Assembly: GCA_945869165.1 (NCBI GenBank) | Contig: CAMBNY010000003.1 | Span: forward strand, 1-64,000 | From: Comamonas sp. lk | Lineage (GTDB): Bacteria; Pseudomonadota; Gammaproteobacteria; Burkholderiales; Burkholderiaceae_C | Direction: 5' to 3' | Length of the DNA: 64,000 nt | In this document: positions 1 through 8,714 of the stretch, one piece after another | Layout of the letters: each line of letters starts with the position of its first letter | Position numbering within the stretch: the first letter of the stretch is position 1 | Program-made: the position numbers and the translations under genes | The notes under the pieces: generated by a model | What the model was told of the DNA's origin: nothing | Seen by the model: the letters and a program-made list of their open reading frames with translations, nothing else | Database searches by the model: none

Positions 1-609
1 GGCTTTATGGTCATGCCCTCGGTCATTTACGTGGCCGATGCACGCGAGGCCATGCAAAACCTGCGCACCATGGCCGCCGTGGCACAAAAGCCCATGATGA
101 TTTACAACAACCCGGTGGCCTACCGGGTGGACCTCAAACCCGAGCACATGCTGGAGCTGGCCGATTGCGAGTGGCTGGTCGCTATTAAAGAAAGCAGCGA
201 CAACATCCGCCGCATTACCGATTTGCGCAACACCGTGGGCGAGCGCTACCAGTTGTTCCTCGGCGTGGACGACCTGGCTTACGAAGGTCTGGCGCTGGGC
301 GCTGATGGTTTGTTGGCCGGGGTGGGTTGCACCTTCCCGCGCGAGACGGTGGCTTTGTACGACTTGATGGTGGCCGGCCGTTTTGCCGAAGCGCTCAAGC
401 TCTACCAGTGGATGACGCCCATGCTGCACCTGGACGTATCCACCAAGCTGGTGCAAAACCTGAAGTTGATTGACGTGGTGGCCGGCATGGGTTCCGAGCA
501 CATGCGTCGCCCGCGGCTGCCTTTGATTGGCGCCGAACGCGAATTTGTCGAGACTATCGTAAAGACCGCCCTGGCCACGCGCCCGGCGCAATACCAGTCC
601 GTTCCCTGA
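1..609 (+). CDS. DapA/DHDPS-family lyase, probable 1-pyrroline-4-hydroxy-2-carboxylate deaminase (5' end outside window)
   Basis: The frame is open from base 1, so the gene starts upstream; about the first 95-100 residues of a normal ~295-residue DapA-family protein are missing. The family tyrosine is visible in IYNNP, and the Schiff-base lysine in VAIKESSDN. These mark a class I aldolase-fold lyase of the dihydrodipicolinate synthase family. On its own that does not fix the substrate. The next 11 kb encode hydroxyproline epimerase and D-hydroxyproline dehydrogenase, whose product, 1-pyrroline-4-hydroxy-2-carboxylate, is deaminated to alpha-ketoglutarate semialdehyde by exactly this family (HypD/LhpC). 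That assignment is inferred from context. The alternative is an unrelated keto-deoxy-sugar acid aldolase. The catalytic threonine pair lies outside the window. The gene is probably the upstream member of the operon, 75 bases before the binding-protein gene. Confidence 0.8.
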   Translation, partial: GFMVMPSVIYVADAREAMQNLRTMAAVAQKPMMIYNNPVAYRVDLKPEHMLELADCEWLVAIKESSDNIRRITDLRNTVGERYQLFLGVDDLAYEGLALGADGLLAGVGCTFPRETVALYDLMVAGRFAEALKLYQWMTPMLHLDVSTKLVQNLKLIDVVAGMGSEHMRRPRLPLIGAEREFVETIVKTALATRPAQYQSVP

Positions 610-684
610 GCATCCCGTGCCGCTCTTTGAAGGCGGCATATGTGCAAGTCGTTCTATTTATTTCACAATTATTGAGGTGCTGAT

Positions 685-1512
685 ATGAAGATGAAATCCC
701 TCGCGGTACTGGCTGTTGGTTCCGCTTTGTTGTGCGCCGGCCCTATGGCCTTCGCCAAAGACAAACTTGACAGCATTATTGAGTCGGGCAAGCTGCGCTG
801 CGCCGTGGTGCTGGACTTCCCGCCCATGGGCTCGCGCGATAGCAGCAACAACCCCATCGGCTTTGATGTGGACTATTGCAATGACCTGGCCAAAGTGCTG
901 GGCGTGAAGCCCGAAATCGTGGAGACGCCATTTGCCGACCGTATCCCCGCGCTGGTATCCAACCGCGTGGACATCGTGGTGGGCTCCACCTCGGACACGC
1001 TGGAGCGGGCCAAGACCGTGGGTATGTCTATCCCTTACTTCGCCTTCACCATGGTCGTGCTGACCCGTGACGACAAGAAGATCCAAAACTACGCAGACCT
1101 CAAAGGCCACCCCGTGGGCAACACCGTGAGCACCTACGAAGCCATCGCGCTGGAAAAAGACGTGAAAGCCTGGAACGACAAGAAGGGCAGCTTCCTGGCC
1201 TTCCCGACCCAGGCCGACACGATTTTGGCCGTCAGTCAAGGCAAGATTGATGCAACCGTAGCCACATCCACCGTGGCTTTTGCATCCATCAAATCAGGCA
1301 AATACGACAAGCGACTGAAGGTGGGCGGCAATGCGCCTTACCCCATCGACTATGTATCTTTGGTGGCACCGCGCGGCGAGTACGGCCTGATCAACTACCT
1401 CAACCTGTTTGTGAACCAGCAAGTGCGCACCGGCCGCTATGCGGAGCTGTACAAAAAATGGGTGGGCGAGGGTAAAGCACCGGACCTGACCGTTCCTGGC
1501 GTTTACTACTGA
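685..1512 (+). CDS. amino-acid ABC transporter periplasmic substrate-binding protein
   Basis: A 275-residue secreted protein. Residues 1-24 form a signal peptide (positive MKMK, hydrophobic core, cleavage after AFA). The mature part follows the type II periplasmic binding fold of family 3 polar amino-acid receptors: an early KLRCAVVLDFPPMG strand, the DVDYCNDLAKVLG helix and DIVVGSTSDT. It delivers substrate to the permeases at 3407-4734 and the ATPase at 4727-5449, from which it is separated only by the aconitase X gene. The start is supported by GAGGTG eight bases upstream. The catabolic neighbours suggest a hydroxyproline or other imino acid as ligand; this is inference, since the binding residues cannot be read reliably from sequence alone. 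Confidence 0.9.
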   Translation: MKMKSLAVLAVGSALLCAGPMAFAKDKLDSIIESGKLRCAVVLDFPPMGSRDSSNNPIGFDVDYCNDLAKVLGVKPEIVETPFADRIPALVSNRVDIVVGSTSDTLERAKTVGMSIPYFAFTMVVLTRDDKKIQNYADLKGHPVGNTVSTYEAIALEKDVKAWNDKKGSFLAFPTQADTILAVSQGKIDATVATSTVAFASIKSGKYDKRLKVGGNAPYPIDYVSLVAPRGEYGLINYLNLFVNQQVRTGRYAELYKKWVGEGKAPDLTVPGVYY

Positions 1513-1577
1513 TAGCCATCCGCGCCCGCCAGCCCCTCCCGTGTGGGACTGGCGGGTGCCTGTAGGAGAGAATTTTT

Positions 1578-3392
1578 ATGCAGGCCCAAGCCATCCAAGG
1601 CGAAGCGCTCACCTCGGGTTCGGCAGAGGGGCACCTTCTTTTTAGCGACACCGCGCTGAGTTTTTGGGGCGGCGTCGCACCCACTAGCGGCGAAGTCATA
1701 GACCGCCACCACCCTTTAAGCGGACAGATCATCACCGGCAAAGTGCTGGCCATTCCAAACGGACGCGGCTCTTGCACTGGCAGCAGCGTGCTGATGGAAG
1801 TCATCCTCAACGGCAAGGGGCCTGTGGCCTTGGTGCTGGAACAAGCCGACGAAATTTTGGCGCTGGGCGCTATCGTGGCCGAACTGGTGTTCGGACGCGC
1901 GCTGCCTGTAGTTAGCGTAGGCAGCGCCGCCTTTGCCAGCCTGCGCGATGCCGCTTGGGCGCAAGTGCAGGCCGATGGCCAGGTATGCCTGAGCGACCAG
2001 GCACCAAGCGCTTCTGTGCAAGCAGCCACAGTCGCTGCACCCAGCGAATTGTCTTCTGCGCCATCCGCCCAAGACGCCGCAATCAATGGCGTGCCCGCTG
2101 GCATGCAGCTTAGCGCCCAAGACCAAGAAATTTTGGCCGGGGCCCAAGGCAAAGCGCGCCAAGTGGCGATGCAAATCGTGTTGCGCATGGCGCGTTTGCA
2201 AGGCGCGACCGAACTCATTGACGTGGTGCAGGCGCATATCGACGGCTGCATCTACACCGGCTCGGCCAGCTTGCGCTTTGCGCAGCAACTGTGCGCCTGG
2301 GGCGCGCAAGTGAAAGTGCCGACCACGCTCAACTCCATATCCGTCGATCAGCGCCGCTGGCGCGCACTGGGCATAGACCCGGTGTTTGGCGAACCCGCCA
2401 GCGCTCTGGGCCAGGCCTATGTCGATATGGGCGCCCAAGCAAGCTATACCTGCGCGCCCTATTTGCTAGACACCGCGCCATTGGCCGGCGAACACATCGT
2501 CTGGGCCGAGTCCAATGCGGTGGTTTATGCCAATAGCGTGTTGGGGGCTTACACCGCCAAATACGCCGATTTTTTAGACATCTGCATTGCCCTCACAGGC
2601 CGCGCACCCAAAGCGGGCTGCCATTTGCCTGGCAACCGCTACGCCACACTGCGCATCGACGTGCCCGCACCCCAAGGCGCAGACGATGCTTACTACCCGC
2701 TGCTGGGCTACCACGTAGGCCTGCTCTGCGGCACCCAAATACCCGTGCTCTGCGGTCTAGAAGAATCGGGCCTGACAAGCGACGACATGAAGGCCTTTGG
2801 GGCAGCCTTTGCCACCAGCAGCGCAGCGCCTATGTTTCACATCGTAGGCGCCACGCCCGAAGCGCCAGACGCCGCCACCGCCTTGGGCGGCAAAGCGCCA
2901 GTGCAAACCTTTACGGTGAGCTTGCAGGACTTGCAACATTCCTGGCGCGAGCTAAGTAGCTCCCCCGAACCGACGGTAGATTTGGTAGCCCTGGGCAACC
3001 CGCATTTCTCTGCGACTGAGTGCCACGCGCTGGCCCGCTTGCTGCAAGGGCGCCAGCGCCACCCGGCCACGCAAACCGTGCTGACCCTGGGCCGCACTGT
3101 CAAAGAACAAGCCCGCGCCAATGGCGATATCGCGGTGCTCGAAGCCTTTGGCGTGAACCTGATTACCGATACCTGCTGGTGCATGCTGGAAGATCCGGTG
3201 GTGCCGGTGGCGGCGCGCGTGATCATGACCAATTCGGGCAAGTACGCGCACTACGCGCCGGGCCTGACCGGGCGGCAAGTGCACTTCGGCTCTTTGGCCG
3301 CCTGCGCTGACACGGCCTGCACCGGCCAGGCGCCGCCCGCCCTGCCCGCTTGGCTGCTACCCAGCCCTGCCACCGAAAGCGCCCCGGCATAA
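1578..3392 (+). CDS. fused aconitase X (AcnX), candidate cis-3-hydroxy-L-proline dehydratase
   Basis: 604 residues. Residues ~5-130 match the small swivel domain of the AcnX/DUF126 type (SGEVIDRHHPLSG, IPNGRGSCTGSSV). An Ala/Ser-rich linker (~131-165) follows, then the ~430-residue large AcnX/DUF521 domain (EYNA-like stretches, conserved cysteines such as GCHLPGNRY). Small and large subunits are separate proteins in archaea and many bacteria; here they are one chain. Bacterial AcnX proteins have been characterised as Fe-S cis-3-hydroxy-L-proline dehydratases that give 1-pyrroline-2-carboxylate. That fits a position inside a hydroxyproline transporter/catabolism cluster, with an Ldh/Mdh2-family reductase for that product at 6457. 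The start ATG has AGGAGAG upstream. The gene sits between the binding protein and permease of the same transporter, which implies co-transcription. Confidence 0.8.
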   Translation: MQAQAIQGEALTSGSAEGHLLFSDTALSFWGGVAPTSGEVIDRHHPLSGQIITGKVLAIPNGRGSCTGSSVLMEVILNGKGPVALVLEQADEILALGAIVAELVFGRALPVVSVGSAAFASLRDAAWAQVQADGQVCLSDQAPSASVQAATVAAPSELSSAPSAQDAAINGVPAGMQLSAQDQEILAGAQGKARQVAMQIVLRMARLQGATELIDVVQAHIDGCIYTGSASLRFAQQLCAWGAQVKVPTTLNSISVDQRRWRALGIDPVFGEPASALGQAYVDMGAQASYTCAPYLLDTAPLAGEHIVWAESNAVVYANSVLGAYTAKYADFLDICIALTGRAPKAGCHLPGNRYATLRIDVPAPQGADDAYYPLLGYHVGLLCGTQIPVLCGLEESGLTSDDMKAFGAAFATSSAAPMFHIVGATPEAPDAATALGGKAPVQTFTVSLQDLQHSWRELSSSPEPTVDLVALGNPHFSATECHALARLLQGRQRHPATQTVLTLGRTVKEQARANGDIAVLEAFGVNLITDTCWCMLEDPVVPVAARVIMTNSGKYAHYAPGLTGRQVHFGSLAACADTACTGQAPPALPAWLLPSPATESAPA

Positions 3393-3406
3393 GGCATAGT
3401 GCGGCC

Positions 3407-4075
3407 ATGGATTTTGACTACTCCTTCCGCTGGCTAGCCGCCTTCAAGGCCCTGCCCGATATGCTGCTGGGCACTTGGGTCACTTTGCAAACCACGGTGT
3501 TGTCGATGGTGTTTGGCGTGCTCATTGCGCTGGCGCTCACCGCCATGCAAACCGCCCGCCAGGCCCCGCTGCGCCACTTCGCCAATGCCTGGGTCTCGGT
3601 GGCGCGCAACACGCCGGCTTTGTTTCAAATCTATATGCTGTATTTCGGGCTGGGTGCGTTTGACATCCACTTAAGTTCCGCGTTTGCACTGCTGGCCGGC
3701 ATTACCTTTAACAACGCCGGCTACCTGACCGAAAACTTCCGGGGTGGGCTTAAAGCCATTCCGCACACGCAAGTGCGCGCCGCGCGTTCGCTAGGTATGA
3801 GTGCGTTTCAGGCCTACCGGCTGATCGTGGTGCCGCAGCTATTGCGCATTGTGTTTTACCCCATGACCAACCAGATGGTGTGGGCCATGCTGATGACCTC
3901 GCTAGGCGTGGTGGTGGGCCTCAATAACGACCTGACTGGCGTTACCCAGGCTTACAACGTGCTCACCTTTCGCACCTTTGAGTTTTTTGCCATTGCTGCG
4001 GTGATTTATTACCTGCTGGCCAAGGGCATCATGGTCGGTGCGCGCCTCTTGGCCTGGCGCCTGTTCCGTTACTAG
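3407..4075 (+). CDS. amino-acid ABC transporter permease (HisM/GlnP type), first subunit
   Basis: 222 residues with about five membrane helices, of the polar amino-acid permease family. The cytoplasmic EAA loop that contacts the ATPase is visible around residues 125-150 (VRAARSLGMSAFQAYRLIV). The ATG at 3407 is chosen because the family N-terminus (FDYSFRWLAAF, then the first helix) begins here; the open frame extends further upstream into the end of the aconitase X gene but without family similarity. The stop lies 8 bases before the second permease, so the two are certainly co-translated partners. Substrate specificity belongs to the binding protein. Confidence 0.9.
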   Translation: MDFDYSFRWLAAFKALPDMLLGTWVTLQTTVLSMVFGVLIALALTAMQTARQAPLRHFANAWVSVARNTPALFQIYMLYFGLGAFDIHLSSAFALLAGITFNNAGYLTENFRGGLKAIPHTQVRAARSLGMSAFQAYRLIVVPQLLRIVFYPMTNQMVWAMLMTSLGVVVGLNNDLTGVTQAYNVLTFRTFEFFAIAAVIYYLLAKGIMVGARLLAWRLFRY

Positions 4076-4083
4076 GCCGCCGC

Positions 4084-4734
4084 ATGCTCAGTACCGACTT
4101 CTCTCTCTCCGACCTGCAGTTCATGCTGGCAGGCGCCTGGGTCAGTTTGCAACTGACGCTGTGGGCCATGCTCATCGGCACGCTATCGGGCGCGGTGTTT
4201 GGCCTGGTGCGTGCGGTCTATCCGCGTGCCAGTGCGCCCTTAGGCTGGCTACTGGACGTGTTTCGTTGTGTGCCCTTGCTGATTCAGTTTGTGCTCTTTA
4301 ATTCCTTTAACAGCATCGCCGGTATCAACTGGACGGCTTTTGCTATTGGCTGCCTGGTGCTGGGTATTTACTGCGCCTCGTATTGCACCGAAGTGATACG
4401 CGGCGGCGTGCTGGCGGTGCCGCCCAATGTGGTGCGGGCGGCGCGCTCGCTGGGCCTGAGTTATACCCAAACCCTGCGCTACATCATCATGCCCATGGCG
4501 GCGCGGGTGAGTTTTCCGGGCTGGATCAATTTGACCCTGGGCGTGGTCAAAGACACCTCGCTGGTGCTGTGGATTGGCATTATGGAATTGCTGCGCGCCT
4601 CGCAGTCCATCGTCACCCGCATTCAAGAGCCTCTTTTGGTGCTCTCGATTACCGGGTTGATGTACTACATCATGAGTTGGGGCATTGCCCGCATCGGGCA
4701 GCGGGTAGAAAAAGGATGGCAGGAAAATGATTGA
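4084..4734 (+). CDS. amino-acid ABC transporter permease, second subunit
   Basis: 216 residues with about five transmembrane helices. It has the same fold as its upstream neighbour, with an EAA loop (VVRAARSLGLSYTQTLRYII). It would form the heterodimeric channel with the 3407-4075 product. The C-terminus overlaps the ATPase gene by eight bases (AAAATGATTGA), indicating translational coupling. The sequence is full length for the family, with no sign of damage. Confidence 0.9.
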   Translation: MLSTDFSLSDLQFMLAGAWVSLQLTLWAMLIGTLSGAVFGLVRAVYPRASAPLGWLLDVFRCVPLLIQFVLFNSFNSIAGINWTAFAIGCLVLGIYCASYCTEVIRGGVLAVPPNVVRAARSLGLSYTQTLRYIIMPMAARVSFPGWINLTLGVVKDTSLVLWIGIMELLRASQSIVTRIQEPLLVLSITGLMYYIMSWGIARIGQRVEKGWQEND

Positions 4735-5449
4735 AATCGACCAGGTACACAAATCCTTCGGCAGCCTGGAAGTGCTGCAAGGCGTGAGCATGACGGTGAA
4801 CAAGGGCGAGGTGATCTCGGTCATCGGCGGCTCGGGTTCGGGCAAATCCACTTTGCTGATGTGCATCAACGGCCTAGAGCCAATTCAGCGCGGCAGCATA
4901 CGCGTCGATGGCACCAATGTGCACGCGCCCGATACCAATATCAATACCTTGCGCCAGCGCATCGGTATTGTGTTTCAGCAGTGGAACGCCTTTCCGCACC
5001 TGACGGTACTTGAAAACGTGATGCTGGCCCCGCGCAAAGTACGCGGGCTGAGCGAAGCACAAGCCGAAGAACTGGCGGTCAAGCAACTCAGCCATGTGGG
5101 CTTGCAAGACAAGCTCAAGGTGTTTCCGGGCAAGCTCTCGGGTGGGCAGTTGCAGCGCATGGCGATTGCCCGAGCGCTGGCCATGTCACCGGACTACATG
5201 CTGTTTGACGAAGTGACTTCTGCGCTAGACCCGCAACTGGTGGGCGAAGTGCTAGACACTTTGCGCATGCTGTCCGACGAAGGCATGACCATGATTTTGG
5301 TGACGCATGAAATCCGCTTTGCGCGCGATGTGTCCGACCGGGTGGCTTTTTTCCGCAACGGCATCATCCACGAAATCGGCACGCCACAGCAAGTAATTGA
5401 CGACCCGCAGCGCCCGGAAACAGCGGCTTTTCTGAAGTCCTCGCACTGA
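4727..5449 (+). CDS. amino-acid ABC transporter ATP-binding protein
   Basis: 240 residues, a single nucleotide-binding domain. Walker A is GGSGSGKST (~35-43), the Q-loop lies in [13 protein letters not shown], the ABC signature is [14 protein letters not shown], Walker B is [13 protein letters not shown] and the switch histidine is in LVTHE. It belongs to the GlnQ/HisP family that energises polar amino-acid uptake. The start overlaps the upstream permease gene. With the 685, 3407 and 4084 genes it completes one importer interrupted only by the aconitase X gene. Confidence 0.93.
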   Translation: MIEIDQVHKSFGSLEVLQGVSMTVNKGEVISVIGGSGSGKSTLLMCINGLEPIQRGSIRVDGTNVHAPDTNINTLRQRIGIVFQQWNAFPHLTVLENVMLAPRKVRGLSEAQAEELAVKQLSHVGLQDKLKVFPGKLSGGQLQRMAIARALAMSPDYMLFDEVTSALDPQLVGEVLDTLRMLSDEGMTMILVTHEIRFARDVSDRVAFFRNGIIHEIGTPQQVIDDPQRPETAAFLKSSH

Positions 5450-5504
5450 TTGCGCACGCCGCCACTGTGCGCTTTGTTTTGAATACCACCAGAGTGCAAA
5501 CGCT

Positions 5505-6440
5505 ATGCAAACGATAGAAGTGATTGACTCCCACACCGGCGGTGAACCCACGCGCTTAGTTGTAGCCGGTTTCCCGGACTTAGGCCAGGGCAGCATGGCC
5601 GAGCGCCGCGAAGTTTTGCGCACCCAGCACGACGCCTGGCGCGCCGCCGCCATGTTGGAGCCGCGCGGTAACGATGTGCTGGTGGGCGCCCTGCTATGCA
5701 GCCCGCAAGACCCGGCCAGCGCGGCGGGCGTGATTTTTTTCAACAACACCGGCTACCTAGGCATGTGCGGCCACGGCACCATAGGCGTGGTGGTGTCCTT
5801 GGCCTACCTAGGCCGCATAGGCGCGGGCACGCACACCTTAGAGACGCCGGTAGGCAAGGTGCAGGCCACGCTGCATGAGGATGGTTCGGTCAGCGTGCGC
5901 AATGTGCCGGCTATGCGCCATTTGTACCAAGTGCCAGTACAAGTGGCAGGCTACGGTCTGGTGCATGGCGATGTGGCCTGGGGCGGTAACTGGTTTTTTC
6001 TGGCCAGCGACCACGGCCAGCGCGTCGCCAGCGACAACTTGGCAGGCCTGACGGCCTATAGCGTCGCCCTAAAAAACGCGTTGGTGGCGCAAGGCGTTAC
6101 TGGGACTGATGGCGCTGAGATAGACCATATCGAGCTCTTCGGCCCGGACGATAGCGGCGCGGACAGCCGCAACTTTGTGCTCTGCCCCGGTGGCGCCTAC
6201 GACCGCTCACCCTGCGGCACCGGCACGAGCGCCAAAGTGGCCTGCCTGGCCGCAGACGGTAAGCTCGCGCCGGGCGCAGTGTGGACGCAGGCCAGCATCA
6301 TCGGCAGCCGCTTTGAGGCCAGCTACGCACTCGACAAGGGCCAGGTGATCCCCACCATCCGGGGCCGCGCGCATATCAGCGCCAAAGCCACGCTGGTGCT
6401 AGACCCACACGACCCTTTTGTCTGGGGCATACGTATATGA
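5505..6440 (+). CDS. 4-hydroxyproline 2-epimerase (proline racemase family, Cys/Cys)
   Basis: 311 residues. Both catalytic cysteines of the proline racemase superfamily are present: C88 in GMCGHGTIG and C237 in SPCGTGTSA. They match the positions used by characterised bacterial 4-hydroxyproline epimerases (HypE/LhpA). The N-terminus [11 protein letters not shown] is typical of that subgroup. It would convert trans-4-hydroxy-L-proline to cis-4-hydroxy-D-proline, the substrate of the dehydrogenase encoded at 8715-11433. The Cys/Cys pair argues against a trans-3-hydroxyproline dehydratase, where the second Cys is Thr. It lies 55 bases downstream of the transporter ATPase, and the next gene starts 16 bases after its stop. 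Confidence 0.88.
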   Translation: MQTIEVIDSHTGGEPTRLVVAGFPDLGQGSMAERREVLRTQHDAWRAAAMLEPRGNDVLVGALLCSPQDPASAAGVIFFNNTGYLGMCGHGTIGVVVSLAYLGRIGAGTHTLETPVGKVQATLHEDGSVSVRNVPAMRHLYQVPVQVAGYGLVHGDVAWGGNWFFLASDHGQRVASDNLAGLTAYSVALKNALVAQGVTGTDGAEIDHIELFGPDDSGADSRNFVLCPGGAYDRSPCGTGTSAKVACLAADGKLAPGAVWTQASIIGSRFEASYALDKGQVIPTIRGRAHISAKATLVLDPHDPFVWGIRI

Positions 6441-6456
6441 ATACCGAGTGCACAGC

Positions 6457-7473
6457 ATGAGCGACACTGTTCATTTATCCCTAGGCGAAGTGCAGGCCCT
6501 GGCGCTGCGCGTGCTGCGTCACCACGGCATCATTGAGGCGCAAGTGCAAGCCATGGCGCGTGTCATGACCGCGGGCGAGCGGGACCACTGCCACTCGCAC
6601 GGCTTGTTTCGCTTGCTGACCTGTAGCCAGTCTTTGCGCGAAGGCAAAGTGGCGCGCGATGCCTTGCCCACCGTGGAACACCGCTCGCCCGCTTTAGTCG
6701 CAGTGGATGCGCAATGCAATTTTTCGCCACTGGCGTTTGAGCTGGGCAGCGAACTATTGATTGAAAAAACCCGTAGCGTGGGCCTAGGCGCTTTGGTCAT
6801 CAACAACTGCTTACATTTCTCAGCGCTCTGGCCCGAGGTGGAGCGCCTGACCCAGGCCGGGTTGTGCGCCCTGATCATGACGCCCAGCCATGCCTGCGTG
6901 GCGCCTGCGGGCGGGAAGCACGCCGTGTTTGGCACCAACCCCATAGCCTTTGGCTGGCCGCGTGCCAACGCGCATCCTTATGTGTTTGACTTTGCCACCA
7001 GCGCCATAGCGCGCGGCGAGATCGACCTCTACCGCCGCAGTGGACGCACCCTGCCCGAGGGCTGGGGTATTGACGAACACGGCGCGCCCTGCACCGATGC
7101 AGCCACCGTTTTGCAGCGCGGCGCCATGCTCACTTTTGGCGGCTACAAAGGCTCGGCCCTGGCCACCATGATCGAGCTGATGGCCGGCCCGCTCTTGGGC
7201 GACCTGACCAGCGCCGAATCGGTTGCCATCGATGGCAGGCCTGGCGGCGCACCGCGCCATGGCGAATTGATATTGGCGTTTGACCCGCGCTTTTTTTCCG
7301 GGCGCGACCCGGCCACCGACCAGGCCAGCGCCGAAGCGCTCTTGCAAGCCATCAGCGGCCAAGGTGCGCGCCTGCCATCCGAGCGCCGCTACGCCGCCCG
7401 CGCCCACAGCATCGCCCACGGCGTGGACATCGCCGCCGCGCTGCACCGCGACATCCTGGCCTTGCTGGACTAG
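6457..7473 (+). CDS. Ldh/Mdh2-family NAD(P)H-dependent reductase, probable delta1-pyrroline-2-carboxylate reductase
   Basis: 338 residues of the malate/L-lactate dehydrogenase 2 family, which includes the piperideine-/pyrroline-2-carboxylate reductases DpkA and LhpD. The family motif HSHGLFRL, the FGTNPIAFGWP segment and the C-terminal GGYKGSALATMIELM segment are visible. The ATG at 6457 is preferred because family homology starts at LSLGEVQALA; an upstream TTG-initiated extension overlaps the epimerase and adds no conserved sequence. In this cluster its likely task is to reduce 1-pyrroline-2-carboxylate, the product of 3-hydroxyproline dehydration by aconitase X, to L-proline. That is an inference from pathway logic. 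Confidence 0.82.
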   Translation: MSDTVHLSLGEVQALALRVLRHHGIIEAQVQAMARVMTAGERDHCHSHGLFRLLTCSQSLREGKVARDALPTVEHRSPALVAVDAQCNFSPLAFELGSELLIEKTRSVGLGALVINNCLHFSALWPEVERLTQAGLCALIMTPSHACVAPAGGKHAVFGTNPIAFGWPRANAHPYVFDFATSAIARGEIDLYRRSGRTLPEGWGIDEHGAPCTDAATVLQRGAMLTFGGYKGSALATMIELMAGPLLGDLTSAESVAIDGRPGGAPRHGELILAFDPRFFSGRDPATDQASAEALLQAISGQGARLPSERRYAARAHSIAHGVDIAAALHRDILALLD

Positions 7474-7518
7474 CAACATGGCAAGCGCAAGCAAGCAGTG
7501 CCATCGGAAACCCATTAC

Positions 7519-7645
7519 TTCATTGCAAGACCGCAGGCCTTCGAAGTCGTTGCGAGGCCCAAACCCGTCATTGCGAGGCCGCAGGCCGTGGCAATCCATG
7601 GATTCATGGACTGCCGCGTCGCTAGCGCTCCTCGCAGTGACGGGA
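7519..7645. repeat. dispersed GCGAGG/CCTCGC hairpin repeat (family 1, variant)
   Basis: The intergenic space between the reductase and the second racemase-family gene holds an imperfect inverted repeat: CCCGTCATTGCGAGG on the left (7564) faces CCTCGCAGTGACGGG on the right (to 7644). A degenerate partial copy (7519-7558) lies just before it. The arms match those of the elements at 13666, 26195, 30304 and 48967, so this is a chromosomal REP/MITE-like family. Being palindromic and inside an otherwise tight operon, it could form an mRNA hairpin that protects or attenuates the transcript. Confidence 0.8.
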
Positions 7646-7674
7646 CGCTAAATTGATTTTCCTGAGAGCAAAGT

Positions 7675-8706
7675 ATGAACCTCAAAAACATCATCACCGT
7701 CGTCGGCGCACATGCCGAAGGCGAAGTGGGCCGCGTCATTACCGGCGGCGTGATTGCACCGCGCGCTGACACTATGTTCGAGCGCCAACTGGCAGTACAG
7801 GAAAAGCAAGACTTTTTGCGCACCATGCTCTTGTCAGACCCGCGCGGCAGCGTCAACGCCGCTGTCAATTTGGTCACCCCTGCCATCGATCCGGCGGCGG
7901 ACTTTGGCATGATCGTGATCGAGTCCGACTACTACCCGCCTATGTCAGGCTCCAACCTGATGTGTACCGTTACCGTGGTGCTGGAAACCGGCATGGTGCC
8001 CATGCACTACCCGGTGACCGAACTGTGCGTGGACACCCCGGCGGGCCTGGTGCGCGTGCGCGCCGAGTGCGAAGGCGGTAAATGCAGGCGTGTGTCTTTT
8101 CATAACGTGCCTTCGTTTGTGATGCACCGCAATGCGCATATCGAAGTGCCGGGCCTGGGCACGGTGCCGGTGGATGTGTCTTACGGTGGCATGATTTACG
8201 CCATCGTTGATGCGGCCGGGCTGGGCTTTGCGCTGGACCGCACCGAAGCGCGCGATCTGGTGGAAGTAGGCGAACGCATCAAGCTGGCCGCTGCAGTGCA
8301 ACTGCCTAGCGTGCACCCAGTCAATCCTGGCATACACACCATCAACATGACATTGTTCGCCGGGCCACTGCAAACCGTGGCGGGCGTCAAGACGGCTAAG
8401 AACGCGGTCATCGTCTCGCCGGGGCGTTTGGACCGCAGCCCATGCGGCACCGGCAGTTCGGCGCGCATGGCCTTGATGCACGCGCGCGGCGACCTCGCCC
8501 CCGGCGAAGCATTTACGCACACCTCGGTGCTGGGCACCGAGTTCCATTGCCGCATCCACGGGCTGACCCAAGCGGGCGACACACCGGCCATCATTCCGCA
8601 AATTAGCGGGCGCGCCTGGCTCACCGGCGTGTCCTATTACGGCGCGGACCCGGAGGACCCTTTTCCCGAGGGCTACCGCATGAACGACACCTGGTTTAAC
8701 TGCTAG
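7675..8706 (+). CDS. proline racemase family protein with Ser/Cys active-site pair
   Basis: 343 residues. The second catalytic cysteine is conserved (C257 in SPCGTGSSA). The first is replaced by serine: PPMSGSN (S91) stands where the epimerase at 5505 has GMCGHGT. The protein is a second, divergent member of the family in the same operon, and it is also marked by SYGGMIYAIVDA. Ser/Cys members are known in the superfamily and some are 3- or 4-hydroxyproline epimerases, but substrate cannot be deduced from this pair alone. Possible roles are epimerisation of a 3-hydroxyproline isomer or of another imino acid. It is followed after eight bases by the dehydrogenase genes. Confidence 0.8.
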   Translation: MNLKNIITVVGAHAEGEVGRVITGGVIAPRADTMFERQLAVQEKQDFLRTMLLSDPRGSVNAAVNLVTPAIDPAADFGMIVIESDYYPPMSGSNLMCTVTVVLETGMVPMHYPVTELCVDTPAGLVRVRAECEGGKCRRVSFHNVPSFVMHRNAHIEVPGLGTVPVDVSYGGMIYAIVDAAGLGFALDRTEARDLVEVGERIKLAAAVQLPSVHPVNPGIHTINMTLFAGPLQTVAGVKTAKNAVIVSPGRLDRSPCGTGSSARMALMHARGDLAPGEAFTHTSVLGTEFHCRIHGLTQAGDTPAIIPQISGRAWLTGVSYYGADPEDPFPEGYRMNDTWFNC

Positions 8707-8714
8707 CACGCTGC

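Noticed and set aside
1716-2438. Long antisense frames opposite aconitase X and many other genes (e.g. 31597-32475, 42078-42995)
   Set aside because: They mirror GC-rich codon structure of the real genes on the other strand, with repetitive His/Arg/Gln-rich products and no family match.
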